Below, in pieces: positions 1 to 10,801 of a DNA stretch of 60,000 nucleotides. The position numbers and the translations under genes are program-made. The notes under the pieces are model-generated. The model was not told the DNA's origin. It saw only the letters and a program-made list of their open reading frames with translations, and ran no database searches. Location: the NCBI RefSeq assembly GCF_030272615.1, contig NC_081408.1, positions 66,693,546-66,753,545 of the forward strand. The letters run 5' to 3'. The stretch is from Cryptomeria japonica. Its lineage: Eukaryota > Streptophyta > Pinopsida > Cupressales > Cupressaceae. The first letter of the stretch is position 1. The number at the start of each line of letters is the position of its first letter.

Positions 1-430
1 ACTAGGTCAGCCCTAAGATTTAAGAAATCCTTCTAGAAAATAACAACCAAGTGATACGGTTCAATAGGAAGGTTAGCCACACACCAAAGAACATTGGACA
101 AGACCCAAGATGGATCCACACACCAAGAATCACGTTAGTAATGAAGAAAAACCAAATGGTAAGGACAAGAACTATTCCGGGAACCCAAAAATAGCCAACC
201 GAAAGCAATAACTGACCAGAGAAGAACCCAAAAGAACTAGAAATCTGGAATCAACCACATGAAACCACCAAAAAACTACAAACAAGATCTTCCACAAATA
301 AAAAGCAACTACCAGTACATATTGGTAAGAACACAAAAAAATGTACAAGGAACTAAGCAATAACAAAACTAAAAGGAAATATTTTTGGTTGATGCAATAT
401 TTCTCATTGACCAAGGATGCTCCTACATCA
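1..430 (-). repeat. 3' LTR of Gypsy-A (truncated by window edge)
   Basis: Aligns by eye with the inner part of the LTR at 2487-3294: both share the segment starting CCCTAAGATTTAAGAAATCC (about positions 11 and 2877) and the same outer end, TGATG(C/T)AGGA on the minus strand. The two copies diverge by scattered substitutions and small indels. No polypurine tract is obvious just inside it (431-470). Confidence 0.85.
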
Positions 431-778
431 AACAGCCTAGGTAGAAAAAGTTGTTCCATGAGAGGCAACTAATGAATATCTAAAAGGATTCAAAATCAAG
501 ATCCGATATTCATTTATGATCCAAACATCTTCTTTATATGCCAACCTCTATTTTAGCTCTTCTGGTGCCTCAACTGGATTCTCTAACCTCTGACCCTCTT
601 TGTTTCCTTTTCTTTGCTCATGATCAACACATTGTCTCTATTTCTGCAATTCTGATTTGGTTTTGCCACAACAGTTCATCCAGTTTGTCACCATCAGCTC
701 TTTGTCAATCGGTTCCATCTGCCCATCAGACTCATCTATCAGATCCTTCTGCAAGCTTATGTAACCCTCTAATATAAT
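431..778 (-). other. Degenerate 3' internal tail of Gypsy-A
   Basis: This stretch lies between the protease stop and the 3' LTR. Its minus-strand translation is broken by several stops and matches no domain I recognise. It is probably the joined remnant left when most of pol was lost. The plus-strand frame open at 538-777 is serine/leucine-rich low-complexity sequence with no coding support. Confidence 0.45.
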
Positions 779-1279
779 CTATGTAAGGGGTTCTATTAGA
801 TCTTTCAACATAACCTTTGCCACTGGTTTTGTCAAACCTTTCGGTATAACCTCTACCACTAGTTTCCTAGGACTTAGATTCTTCACCTCCTTCTCTTTCT
901 CCTTCAAAGAAATCAATGTGAACTTTTGCCCATCCTTTTCAATAGTAACTAGATTTCTTCTACAGTCATAAATAGCTCCTCTATCATACCACCAAGGTTT
1001 TCCCAACAAGCCATGACAAAAATTCATTGACACAATATCACACAAAACTTGATTTCTAAAAGGCCCAATATTGAAACTCACCCAACATTGCTCCTTTATC
1101 TTTACCTTTTGATCATCTTGTAACCAACTTACCTCATAAGTAAAATAATTCTCAAGCCTTCTCAAACCAAGCTTCTCAACCATCTCCTCAGATACTGAAT
1201 TATCAGTACTTCCACTATCTATAATGACCTTGCAACACTTACCACATGATTTGCATATAGTCCGGAAAAGACTCTTCCT
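779..1279 (-). pseudogene. Gypsy-A aspartic protease
   Basis: This is a retropepsin that would cleave the Gag-Pol polyprotein inside the virus-like particle. On the minus strand the catalytic D-S-G-S-T motif lies near 1213-1227, preceded by a basic segment (R-K-S-L-F-R-T) typical of plant gypsy elements. It is followed by the flap region and the C-terminal signature G-L-L-G-K-P-W-x-Y-D-R near 990-1020. It is in the same reading frame as gag (779-2305 are all in register) but is separated from it by a TAG at 1280-1282. A Met near 1183 is not a real start, since it lies after the active site. The frame stops at 779 with no RT downstream. The protease core looks conserved, but the element could not make a full Pol. 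Confidence 0.85.
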
Positions 1280-2305
1280 CTAAGTGGATCTGGTATCTTT
1301 TCTTCTGAACATAAGGGATTCTGCTTGCTCTGGTGCACAGCCAGATCTGGTACCATCTAGTTCTTCACTTGCCACACAACTTCTTGCCATTCCTTGCTTA
1401 CATTCATAGGATCTATGCCTTATTTCTCCACACTTGAAACGGTTGCCAAGGAATTCTCTACCAGTACTTCTGCTACCTTTCCTTGGTGTCTTTTGTTCCT
1501 GTTCTTTACTACACTTAGGTCTTGACTCCTCTTCTTCAACTGGTTTCTTTTTACTATCATTCATCTTGAATTTCTCCTTTCCTTTATTTGGTTGTCTTCT
1601 TCTCACCTTCTTCTCGATCTTCAAAGAATACTGGTAAGCTTCTTCAACTTTTGAAACCTTCAACATACTCATCTCATCTTGAATGTTAAAAGAAAGTTCA
1701 ATGATGTACCTCGCCACCTTTTCTTTGTCCATCTCTCTATGTCCAGATCTGATTACAACCTTGTAGAATTCCTCAGTATATTCTTTCATAGTCATGTTTC
1801 TCTGTTTCAGTTTCTTCAATTTCTTGAATAGCTCCAATTCATAGTCTCTCGGTATGAACTTGGCCTTGAATCTTGCAACCATCTATCTCCACTGGGTGAT
1901 CTTCAATTTACCATTCTCCACCCTATCTTTCTCCAAATATTTCCACCACAAGGTAGCAGGCCCTTTCATCTTGGTTTGTGCCAACCAGACTCTGTGCGGG
2001 TCCTTGACATTCTCAAACTCAAAGTAGTACTCTAGCTCTCTAATCCAATCAATCAGATTCTCTGGGTTTAGTGTTCTGGAAAAGTTAGAAACCTCAACTT
2101 TGTGCACTTTACTTGCTTGCGCCACTGCTCTTAGGAACCTTTCCTCTCTCTCATCTTCAAGTCCTTCAGCTTCCTCATACTCATCCTCAAAGTTAGGTTT
2201 TCTTTGCAAACTAGTCAAAGCATTCCAGATTTCATTCATCACTTCAATCTTGAAGATTTCCATCATCTTCTCTACCCTCCGGGGGTTTCTTCTCCTCAGT
2301 AGCAT
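1280..2305 (-). pseudogene. Gypsy-A Gag polyprotein (two in-frame stops)
   Basis: This is the structural Gag of a plant Ty3/gypsy element, which would assemble the particle and bind element RNA. An N-terminal acidic and coiled region is followed by the retrotransposon-gag domain (W-I-R-E-L-E-Y-Y-F near residue 85, then A-T-L-W-W-K-Y-L), a lysine-rich linker and a CCHC zinc knuckle. A TAG at 1883-1885 interrupts the gag domain and a second TAG at 1280-1282 separates it from protease, all in one frame. The first zinc-knuckle Cys appears replaced by Arg (codon at 1439-1441, R-F-K-C-G-E-I-R-H), which should impair RNA binding. The start at 2305 is the first Met of the frame. The assignment is clear; activity is very unlikely. 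Confidence 0.85.
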
Positions 2306-2472
2306 CTCTCATTCCACTTCAGCAAACTGCCTCAACTTGGCAATCTGACAATCGATTTCAATTGCCTCCCCTTGATGATCTATTTAACACACACGTAGCT
2401 TGCCTCCAATCGACAATCTATCCACCTCAAGGAGTGCCTCAAATGATGCTTCCACCAGCTAATCCATAACCA

Positions 2473-2486
2473 GCTCTGATACCAAT
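2473..2486 (-). other. Primer binding site of Gypsy-A
   Basis: On the minus strand it reads ATTGGTATCAGAGC, immediately inside the LTR end. TGGTATCAGAGC is the usual complement of the plant initiator-methionine tRNA 3' end, used to prime minus-strand cDNA. Confidence 0.88.
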
Positions 2487-3294
2487 TGATGCATCCATAA
2501 CCAGTGAAAACCCTCAATAGAGTCAACCGACTTATGTAGCAAGAGTGAAAAAATGAAAGTAGTAAGAAAACATAAGAAATTCATATAAACATATCATATT
2601 CTAGTCATAGAACTTCCGGTAATCATCAGATTATCATCAAAGAACATCTGGTAGTTAACTGGTTACATGCAGGATTCAAGCCAAAAACAATCCAACCAGA
2701 ACCCTAAAGATCAACCAGGTCATAATATGTGAATCTTAATCCTTATTCTAAGCTCTTCCTTAGCATTTACAAATGATTACATAACATCATATTTATACCC
2801 ATAGGAACATATCCAGGTCGGCCTCAAAATATTACATTCACCAATGTAGGAAAAGAAAATGTGCAATTAGGTTGGCCCTAAGATTTAAGAAATCCTTCTA
2901 GAAAATAACAACCAAGTGATGCGGTTTAGTAGGAAGGTCGGCCACATGCAAAATAACATCGAACAAGACCCAAGATGGATCCACACACCAATAATCACTG
3001 CGGTAATGAAGGAAAACCAACTGGTAATCACAAGAACTATCCCGAGAACCCAGAAATAGCCAAGTGGAAGCGATAATTGACCGGAGAAGAGCCCAAAAGA
3101 ACTAGAAATATGGAATCAACCACATGAAATGACTAAGAAACTACAAAAAAAATCTACCATGAAGAACCCGTATCTATTGGTACATACTCGTAAGAACATA
3201 GAAAACTGCACAAGGAACTAAGCAATAACAAAATTGAAAGGAAATTTTTTGGTTGATGCAAGATTGCTCATCGACAGAGGGTGTTCCTGCATCA
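2487..3294 (-). repeat. 5' LTR of Gypsy-A
   Basis: This 808-bp LTR is bounded by TGATGCAGGA at its outer end (3294, minus strand) and GGATGCATCA next to the primer site. The inner part is repeated at 1-430. It would have carried the element's promoter and polyadenylation signal. No TATA box can be assigned with confidence in this AT-rich DNA. Confidence 0.85.
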
Positions 3295-3492
3295 GATATA
3301 TGCATAAAATGTTGTATAAACACTTTGATGTGAAAACACTTGTCTAGTATGTTATGATAGATATGCAAAAAGGCTGTGATTAGTGGTTGGAAAACTGGGT
3401 TATAGATTCATCTATAATCTAGTGCCCAGAGATGCATTACCTGGATAGACATTGATGGAAAATGTTTTTTTCTAAGGATTCTCTGTGATGGG

Positions 3493-3708
3493 ATGGGTGA
3501 TAGGTTTTGTCCTACCAATGGGTCTTTTGAGGTTGAAAATTGTAAATTAGTTACTGACAGTGATCAGAAACCTATCCAAGCAGTGCTGGGTTCTAGTGAT
3601 TTTGATCCATCAGACACTAAATGCTCCACTTCTACTAGGGTTTTCATTTCAAATGAGGATTTTGAGGGTCCAGGAGATAATTTGATTAATCTTAATGATG
3701 ATGAGTAG
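3493..3708 (+). CDS. Short acidic hypothetical ORF
   Basis: A 71-codon frame opens with Met and ends in a run of Asn/Asp/Glu. It is hydrophilic, with no signal peptide, membrane segment or domain I recognise. After the TAG at its end the same frame stays open for about 20 more codons (E-F-V-D-D-D-D-R-S-F...), running into the left arm of the hairpin at 3721-3843. It may therefore be the tail of a decayed coding sequence rather than a small gene. No promoter or neighbouring exon supports it. Confidence that it is translated is low. Confidence 0.2.
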   Translation: MGDRFCPTNGSFEVENCKLVTDSDQKPIQAVLGSSDFDPSDTKCSTSTRVFISNEDFEGPGDNLINLNDDE

Positions 3709-3720
3709 GAGTTTGTGGAT

Positions 3721-3843
3721 GATGATGATAGGAGTTTTTCAATGACATTAAAAAGCCTTAGAATCACAACATAATATGTCAATTTCTGCTTGAATGTCAT
3801 TTCTAAGGCTTTTTAACGTAATTGAAAACTTCCTATCGTCATC
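3721..3843. repeat. Long imperfect foldback (miRNA-precursor-like hairpin)
   Basis: Two 43-nt arms, 3721-3763 and 3801-3843, are inverted copies separated by a 37-nt loop. By hand, 38 of 43 positions pair by Watson-Crick rules, two more could pair as G-U on the plus transcript, and three are mismatched. There are no bulges. The left arm continues the reading frame of the acidic ORF just upstream, so the right arm looks like an inverted copy of a coding segment. The size and pairing suit a young MIRNA-type locus or a small inverted-repeat siRNA source; a MITE remnant is the alternative. No terminal target duplication was seen. Confidence 0.6.
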
Positions 3844-5227
3844 AAGTATTAGTTTATTGAAGAAGAACTATGTTGATTATGAGGTAGTTCTTTCCATTAT
3901 TGTTTATGCTCAAGAGGGATTGTCTTTTATGTTTAAGAGGGTTTGTCTTTTATGTACTAAAATAAAAAGTAGTAAATACTAAACAAACTTGCATGTTTTG
4001 TGGTGTTCTAGGAAAGAATAATTAGTCGAGAAGACCTCATAAGAAGATTGAGAATGATTTCTAGTTATAGATTGCTTTTTTCAGCTCTAAGAATTATTCT
4101 TGGCCCCAAAAATTGAGCCCTTAGTGGATTTGAACTTATTAATGTAGTTGAATGCTCATCAATGGGACTGAATACTTAATCTCTATATAGGTTATATGGA
4201 GGTCATATAGTTTTACGAAGAAGACATTCTTTGTGTCAAACAGGGAGAATAATAATCTATCATTTTTGGAATTAATAGATTTTTCACTATATGTTTCCAA
4301 GCTACATGTGGTTAGGCAATATCGAGAGTAAGGAAGGTGCCATAGTTTTGATGGATAGCGTGGTAGATTAGGGGCATCGTTTTGACTCCTTAATGACATG
4401 AGTGAAATTTTTGGAATAAATATCCCATATTATTTTTGTTGTATGCCTCTGTATACAAGACTTGTTTTATAATTAAATTTGAGCATAAATTCTAATGATT
4501 GATTTAGGTTTCCACTCTCCTGACTATCTTTGTTGGGAAATTTTATGAACTGTTGTATGTAAATTGTTTAATTCTCGCCGATAAAATAAATTTATCTTAT
4601 TTACATATATCAAAACCCTATAATGACTATAAAGCAGTAATCTTTTAAAATTTTTAATCATTTCCAGAATCATTTCTGATATATAGCTAGCTACAACTGA
4701 AATGTTAAATCATATTAGAATGTCAATTATATTTTTAAAAACACATTTCAATAGATGTCATTTTAATCCTATTCCTTGCTACCGTGAATAAGCCATTGAA
4801 TGTTATCCTTTTAACAAAAATTCTCAAATGGAAAAGAGATTAGAAAGGAAAATTTTTATTATCTGTTGATGAAACAAACTTAAAAAAAAAGCTCTATTAT
4901 CTATTGATGTAACTACAATTTTGATTTTATTCCTAAATCTGGGAGAGAAAGTTACGCATTTCAAAGTGAGTTCAAAAGAGATGATTTTCCTAGGTTTCGA
5001 AAGAGGCCACATTGCTCCTTATGATGTACATTACATTGAACATGAGATTCAGATGGTTCCATTCTCATCTTCTCCCCATGCTCAACCATTTAAGGGATGG
5101 TGTAAAGATAAGTTTCCATTATTGGATTTTTTCGTCTATCTCCTAGTCTATGGTTATTGGTAAAACTAAAAATGTCATTCGCCTACACCTGGGGCTTAAT
5201 CTATGTCTATATAATTTCCACTAGAAT
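3844..5227. other. No gene recognised
   Basis: AT-rich sequence with only short unsupported frames (for example 4921-5163 plus, 4139-4399 minus). No transposon termini, LTRs or RNA genes were recognised here. Confidence 0.5.
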
Positions 5228-5988
5228 ATGACCCCCACTAGTGGGTCGATTAACAACCTCTACCCCCCTTTAATCCCACCCTATTTGTTGAACTTTTGGA
5301 TAACTCATAAAGTAAATCCACCTTCTCTACTTCTAAGCCCAAAGGGGCCCCTACTCGAGTTCACCCTAGTAGGTCAACTACAAGGAAGAGCTCCCTGACC
5401 CCTCCCATTATTGATTGCATTATTAAATAGTTGGAGGTAGAGGAGAATGTTTCTAAATAATTTGATTCCTCTTGGTCTACTAGGTTAGAGTGGACTCAAG
5501 ACAAAACTCTTGGTAATTTTTCCACACCTTCTATCCCTCATTTCACTCCCCTCCATCCTCACCTACTACCTCACTAAGGAAATGGGATTTCCTATCCTTT
5601 ATTCATAAGCTCAATGAGCTCTATGATTCTTACAACAAATAGGAAGCTATAATCCGATGGCTCTTGGGCTAAATAAAAGTGGTGAAAGAGAAAATTAATA
5701 ATCTTGAGGCAAAAATTGACATAAGAGCTTCTAGTTGGGAAATGGACAATAAAGATCGGAAGGTTTGAGTGGTGACAAATGATTTAGTAAATAAGCTTTA
5801 GAAGTGGAAAAGGGTTGTAAGAGGAATTGAAGGGGCTCTGTGAAAAAATGGATCAAAAGAATAATAGAAAGGAGATGATGAAGGCAGTTGAGGTTTTGTA
5901 GGATAGCTAGGTGACCCTCAAAAGGAAGATGGATGAAATAATATCCAAAAAAATGAAATGTCAAAGAACTCTATGGCTCTCTAGCCCA
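5228..5988 (+). pseudogene. Decayed coiled-coil coding sequence, part 1 (split by CACTA element)
   Basis: A protein-like reading can be followed on the plus strand from about 5228 to the CACTA insertion point. It has a Pro/Ser/Thr-rich start, a segment L-E-W-T-Q-D-K-T-L-G near 5490-5515, then K-W-D-F-L-S-F-I-H-K-L-N-E-L-Y and a long Lys/Glu-rich probable coiled coil. It is broken by several in-frame stops and at least one frameshift near 5800. Most stops fit a single C-to-T change (K-TAG-E, G-TAA-I, V-TGA-V, L-TAG-K). The frame resumes on the other side of the CACTA element (12213-12535) without a phase change once one copy of the CCA target duplication is removed. I do not recognise the family; a retroelement ORF or an old host gene are both possible. 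Confidence 0.45.
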
Positions 5989-6010
5989 CACTAGTACATT
6001 CGGGCCTAAT
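5989..6010 (+). repeat. Left terminal inverted repeat of the CACTA element
   Basis: Begins CACTAGTACATTCGGG and is preceded by the target duplication CCA. It matches the right terminus (12191-12212) at most positions; the differences include G/A, C/T and a one-base slip in the GGGCC run. Confidence 0.88.
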
Positions 6011-6069
6011 TTCCAATGGCCAATTTTCGGTAGTCCGATGACACCACGTTGGACTTCCAACCAATTTAA

Positions 6070-7255
6070 TGTTACTACTTATCAAATTGACATTAGTTTT
6101 ATATACAAAGTCATTCTATATACTCTAGTCGGTTACCACTACCGAAATATTTAGTCAGTATGTACAGTCTAGTCGGTTACAGAAGGAAAATAGTCACAAA
6201 GCCCAGTATACACCGAGCTGTCTACCGAGTGTTATTTCATGTCTACTGAGCAGTAAAGATAATACACCAAGTGAAACGTGTTACCGGATTCATTGAACCT
6301 GGACACACATATGAAAATGTGTTACAAGATCAAGGCACATAGAAGCGTTATCACATTGGAAATTGAACATATAGATTTTGTATAATTTTGAGATCATCTA
6401 ACCAATGAAATATTTTGTATGGTTATTTATTCGAGAAATCATGTTTGTAAGATCGAAGCAATGAATCAGATCACCAACATAAGAAATCTATTTATACAGC
6501 ATGAATTTAGGGTTAGAGATATATGTGAATGAGAGAAATGTGTGTGCGTATGTGTATGAAGCAAGACTTATGTGATACATGAGAAATCACAAAGTATTAT
6601 GACTGTTACAGAGACATAGAGGTCACCGAGAAGGTTATCAGAGAACAGTCAAAGAATAGAGTAAACATAAGGGTTTACCGAGTTACTTTATGAGTTATCG
6701 AGGTATGCTATAGGCAAGGTAATCTTATTTTGAGCATATAGAATCTGCTATAGCATTTCAGATGTAAAGTTGTAGATATTTGTATAATCTTATTGTAATA
6801 GTTTAAAGTTGTAAGAGAAACCTTTAATAGGGTAAAAGACTCTAATCAAGTCTATAAATTGTAAATCCTCTAACCAGGTGCAACATTTATATAAAGTGTT
6901 GTACAATCCTTTAGCAAGGTAGATCTAACAGATCTTGTTACTCCTAACAGGGTAAGCTATCAAAAATAGCTAAATATGTAGCTCTAACTGAGCACTCTTT
7001 ATTATTGTCGTAGTGAAGTTGCGGGTGCCATCCCCACCATAGTTTTTCTCTCTAACCAAGAGTTTCTATGTAACCAAAATATATGTGTTATGGAGTGAAT
7101 CATGTATGATTATTACTTATTTGTTTTAGCTTTATGTTATGTTACAACAGTTTTTGGTTTATGCATAACAATAAAGATATTGCTAATAAAAGGATTTGAA
7201 GTACTAATTCACCCCTCCCCTCTAAGTACATTAGCTTTCCATATTGGGCCTAACA
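6070..7255 (+). mobile_element. Copia solo LTR (family of Copia-D)
   Basis: A 1,186-bp LTR with ends TGTTACTACT...GGGCCTAACA, flanked by perfect 5-bp duplications TTTAA (6065-6069 and 7256-7260). There is no internal region or second LTR, so it is a product of recombination between the two LTRs of an inserted element. It matches, in inverted orientation, the LTR at 56369-57558 along its length (shared segments such as CATTAGTTTTAT, CTAGTCGGTTA and ACCCCTCCCCTCTAAGT). It lies wholly inside the CACTA element's left subterminal region, so it landed after the CACTA. Confidence 0.9.
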
Positions 7256-7260
7256 TTTAA

Positions 7261-7560
7261 CCATCAAAAAATCATCATGGGTCTTCCTGATGATGCCATT
7301 TGCATTGGAATTCCGACAACGTTATGAACTCTTCCGATGGCGGCTATATTTTCTCCCCCGGCCAAAAAAATTTGATGGATTACGGTCAAAATTCTGATGG
7401 ATGCTATGTTTTCTCCTCGATGACTGTCCAACAAGGAAGTGACGTCAGATATACAAAATCCTTGTCAGATGTTTTTTTAGTTGTCATCGGAATTCCTACT
7501 ATATCGGATGTTATGGGTCAGACGGATTTTTCTTCGGTGCATGAAAGCATTGAATGAGTT
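7261..7560 (+). repeat. Left subterminal repeat zone of the CACTA element
   Basis: Short motifs related to TTCCGA(C/T) and its reverse complement recur closely (for example near 7312, 7334, 7487 and 7504), with spacer DNA of mixed composition. Subterminal repeats of this kind are transposase-binding sites in En/Spm elements. An 85-codon plus frame at 7300-7557 is made of these repeats and I do not regard it as a gene. Confidence 0.6.
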
Positions 7561-7841
7561 CTAATTTTAAAAATTGCATAAAACATTTTTTATTTATTTG
7601 ATTCACTGTTATTTGCAAAAAAAGGTTATCAATGATGTTTCCTTACTCCAAGAATTGTCTAGGATCTTTCCATCAGATAATATGTAACATCCAATGACTA
7701 AATCTTTTCTTTACAAATGCTTATTTTATTTAATTATCATCTAAGTGTGAATTATAATTTATATTTGTACGGAAATAGAAGACTCGTGTGTAAGTAAATT
7801 TTGTAAAAGAAAGTAAGAAGGCATTATCTTGAATGACATGG

Positions 7842-8665
7842 AAGCAAGCTCATCGGCTGCCTAGAAGAGAGAAATTGGAGAAAAGAAGAGGAAAGTGTTA
7901 AAGGGTGATAAATACATAGAGAGTATGCAATACAAACAAACAATGTTTGGAGTGTGTGATGTGACATCTCTAATTTATGTGTGGAGGGACTAACTAGTTT
8001 TGGAATTCATGGGAAACCTATTGGGCCATGCTTGGAGGAAATCAATGTGTTCATGCAAGGGCCACCTTTTTTCTACTATGAGAATGATTCTTTTTCACTA
8101 AAGGATATTTGGAAGACAATATCCAAAAATTTCTATAGTGTGGAACCAGAGTTGGTGGATTTAAAGTAATTTTCAGCTTCCAGAAGACTAAGAAGTTATT
8201 TACACAATCTCGCAATAGAAGGGCAATTTCAAGTATTACCTCTCCCCCCATGACTATTCAGGAAGCACTTCCTTAGACAAAGGACTATTGGCCTCCATGG
8301 GATCAAAGAAAAAAATTGAAGCATAGACTCTAGATGATATTGTGGTGTCTTTTGTGAAGAACTCTACACTATAATTGAAAATTCACGAGGGAAACTGCAA
8401 GATAGTGAATAGAAATATATTATTGAAAAGTGGGAAGAATGGTTCTTGGTTTGGGTGGGGCTAGGTCAGGTGGCTCCTCTACAGGTTGATGAGATAGAAA
8501 TAATATTAGGACTTGAAAAAGATCACACTTGTGGAACTTCGTGTGTGACTGATCGATTGCGTTGTTTAGGTAATATTGCATTCCAAATAGATACACTTGC
8601 GTTGTTTAGGTAATATTGCATTCCAAATAGATACAGTTGCATTCATTTTGTCTACATCCAATAGG
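7842..8665 (+). pseudogene. Captured fragment of a DRM-type de novo DNA (cytosine-5) methyltransferase
   Basis: DRM enzymes carry out RNA-directed cytosine methylation in plant nuclei. Their catalytic domain is permuted, with motifs VI-X ahead of I-V. The fragment shows the segment before motif VI (S-F-G-I-H-G-K-P-I-G), motif VI as G-P-P-F-F-Y-Y-E-N, then E-P-E-L-V-D, Y-L-H-N-L-A-I-E, T-I-Q-E-A-L-P, D-Y-W-P-P-W-D, W-F-L-V-W-V-G and V-A-P-L-Q-V-D-E-I-E (motif IX region). It ends at motif X, C-L-G-N-I-A-F-Q-I-D-T-V-A. The order and spacing fit DRM2-like proteins closely. The SAM-binding motif I and the catalytic-Cys motif IV are absent, as are the UBA domains. Stops (e.g. TAA after 8165, TAG near 8274) and several frameshifts break it. 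No introns are obvious in the captured part. It lies inside the CACTA element, so gene capture is the natural explanation. It cannot encode an active enzyme. Confidence 0.85.
8557..8636 (+). repeat. 40-bp tandem duplication inside the DRM fragment
   Basis: Two adjacent 40-bp units (8557-8596 and 8597-8636) differ only at the last base. The unit codes the motif X region (L-R-C-L-G-N-I-A-F-Q-I-D-T). Forty is not a multiple of three, so the duplication shifts the frame. The reading continues into V-A-F-I-L-S only from the second unit. Confidence 0.92.
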
Positions 8666-8666
8666 T

Positions 8667-10801
8667 GGAGGATCTGGTCGATTCGCACCTCCTAGTCCCA
8701 ACAATTCTACTTGAACACTCTGTCATAGGAGAAGAGATATGACTTCTAGTTCTACTAAGGAGATGCTTACTATTAGTCATACGATAAGAGAAAAGAGAAG
8801 AAACATGAATACTACTAGCTAACAAGTTGTGTAATGTTGGGTGATTCATGCTACATCATGGATTTCATTGGCTAGAAAGTTGTGTTATGCTAGGTGATCC
8901 ATGATAAAGAAGATTAACAAACAAAACCATTTGAATGCAAGGCAATCCAAAGCAGAAGAGTAGGCTAGTTCACACCTCGTAGTCCCAAAATTTTTTGACA
9001 ATATTTTGATATTAGATTTTGCGCACATGAAATTGTAGTACCATGAATGACAATGAGCCCCTAATAGGTAATTAAGCTACCGATGTCATATAGAAATATT
9101 AAAACATAATAGGTTATAAATGTCATTTAGAAGGGATATGATGAGTGTATAACTCATTGTCACCTATTATTTAAATGTTGCTAGAACTACAATAATTTGT
9201 TGAATTTTAATCTCCAAATCATGACATTCATTAGTGGAATAGTTGATGATGCTTGAAAAAAGGTTTGTCCTAAATTTTTTAATGGTTTTTTCTTCAATTT
9301 TTCAAGGGGAGAGTAATAAAGTTGGCTTTAAGAAACTCATACAAAATTATCTCTTGTTGTGATTAAAATTTGTTTGAAAAGTCATATATATATTAGACAA
9401 TGGGCGAGGGGATGTCAACAAAGGAGGAGGATAGAAAACTAAATCTTCTTCAAAAAAATGTAATGTATATTTCTCATAAACCTCCACACTTCATTGCACA
9501 CATCCTAAATCATGTTCACTGCATCCATGTGTATAATTAAATCTGGTATTTAAATAATGTCTAGAGGAGTGTGTTCATTCATATTTTAGAAGTTTAAAGA
9601 TCCTCAACCATCATCAAGACATGTGTTGGAAAAAGAGGTTGGAATAGATTTAGAAGAAGCTTGAATAATTGACACATACAACTCCCTTAGACTTCATATT
9701 TGGATAGAGGGACCTTATATCAAATTAAGGAAGGCATGAGAGTGATATATGTATTAGTGTAATTATTATACTTTTTGAATATTTATCCTTAGTATAATAT
9801 TGGAAATAGTATCTTATACTAATTAGGGAGTCGTAATTAGGATATTATTTTCCCATTTTTAGTTGTTGATCTAATTATTTAGGACATAAATGATTTTCAT
9901 CATTTATTTTCTTTATGTGGAATATATATCTAATGTAATTATTTATATTTTTAATAAGAAATTTAATTTATTGTAGTAATCATGTGGTTTTTTAATTTTA
10001 TCTCTTGTCTAAGAGAAAGTATTGAAGATCATAACTCTAGCATGGATTTATTTTGGATGAGTAATGTTGGTTTTTAAATCGCCAGACTTGGGCATAGCTT
10101 AACCAGGTTATTAAAACCTCTTCTTTCATTGTAATTTTGAGATACATGCTTTAGTTAGTGACTGCCTAATGTCTTCAAAAAATCAGTAGAATATCTCTTG
10201 GTAGTTAGCCTATGTAAAGATCCTATGATTGCATTGGAACTAGTTTATAATAAGATTTGAACGGGCTTGTAGTTGTAATATGTTTTCAGAGGTTGCATCA
10301 CATGTTTGACAGAATGTCAATAATCTAGTGAAGTCTGATTTTGATACATTATTATGACAGTCCATATAATTTACATTAGCTGCCTATAACATGTATTTAT
10401 GCCTGTCAATGAGGCATTTGTTTGATTTAGATATGAAATAAGAGGAATTTGAGGTTGCATCATCATACGCCCATTTTTTGAGGACTCTTGCAGATTTGAC
10501 AATGAATATTCATTATTTTTCAGTCATCATTGGACAAGGGATATTACACAATCATACTGAATAGATTTCAAACCCCATAATTCATATAGAGAACAACAAA
10601 TTTGGACTCAAGAGCTTCTAGAATAATTTTTGAGGTTAAATGAATGTGTGAACAATTGTTTAAACATGAATAGTGTTTATTTACACTATGAATATTATTT
10701 AATGTTTTGATTAATGTCTTAGGCATGGACAATGTTTTAGGTGTGAATAATGTTTTCAAGTATGAATAGGTTTTTTTGGTAATGAAGAGATTTTCTAGGG
10801 G
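8667..10801. other. CACTA internal DNA without a recognised gene
   Basis: AT-rich, no coding sequence recognised. Two short modules are each present twice: a GCACCTCCTAGTCCC-like segment near 8684 and 8972, and a GTTGTGTAATGTTGGGTGAT-like segment near 8825 and 8881. Near 10660-10790, ATGAATA.TGTTTT-type motifs recur every 20-30 bases. The stretch may hold introns or flanks of the captured genes, but no splice junction can be proved. Confidence 0.45.

Larger units (their letters stand above)
1..3294 (-). mobile_element. Gypsy-A: short Ty3/gypsy LTR retrotransposon, pol mostly missing
   Basis: Two direct copies of one LTR (1-430, cut by the window edge, and 2487-3294) flank only 2,056 bp of internal DNA read on the minus strand. 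The order is LTR, methionine-tRNA primer site, gag, aspartic protease, then about 350 bp of degenerate sequence and the second LTR. Reverse transcriptase, RNase H and integrase are not found, so this is a non-autonomous or internally deleted element. Its gag-protease frame carries in-frame TAG stops. LTR ends are TGATG...CATCA in element orientation. A target-site duplication cannot be checked because the left LTR runs off the window. Confidence 0.88.

Noticed and set aside
779-3294. Gypsy-A read as a short autonomous gag-only element family
   Set aside because: A single copy cannot separate a genuine non-autonomous family from a deletion of one full-length element. Kept as a neutral description.
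7300-7557. 85-codon plus-strand frame beside the solo LTR
   Set aside because: Made of CACTA subterminal motifs; the repeating S-D-G-x-Y-x-F-S text reflects the DNA repeats.
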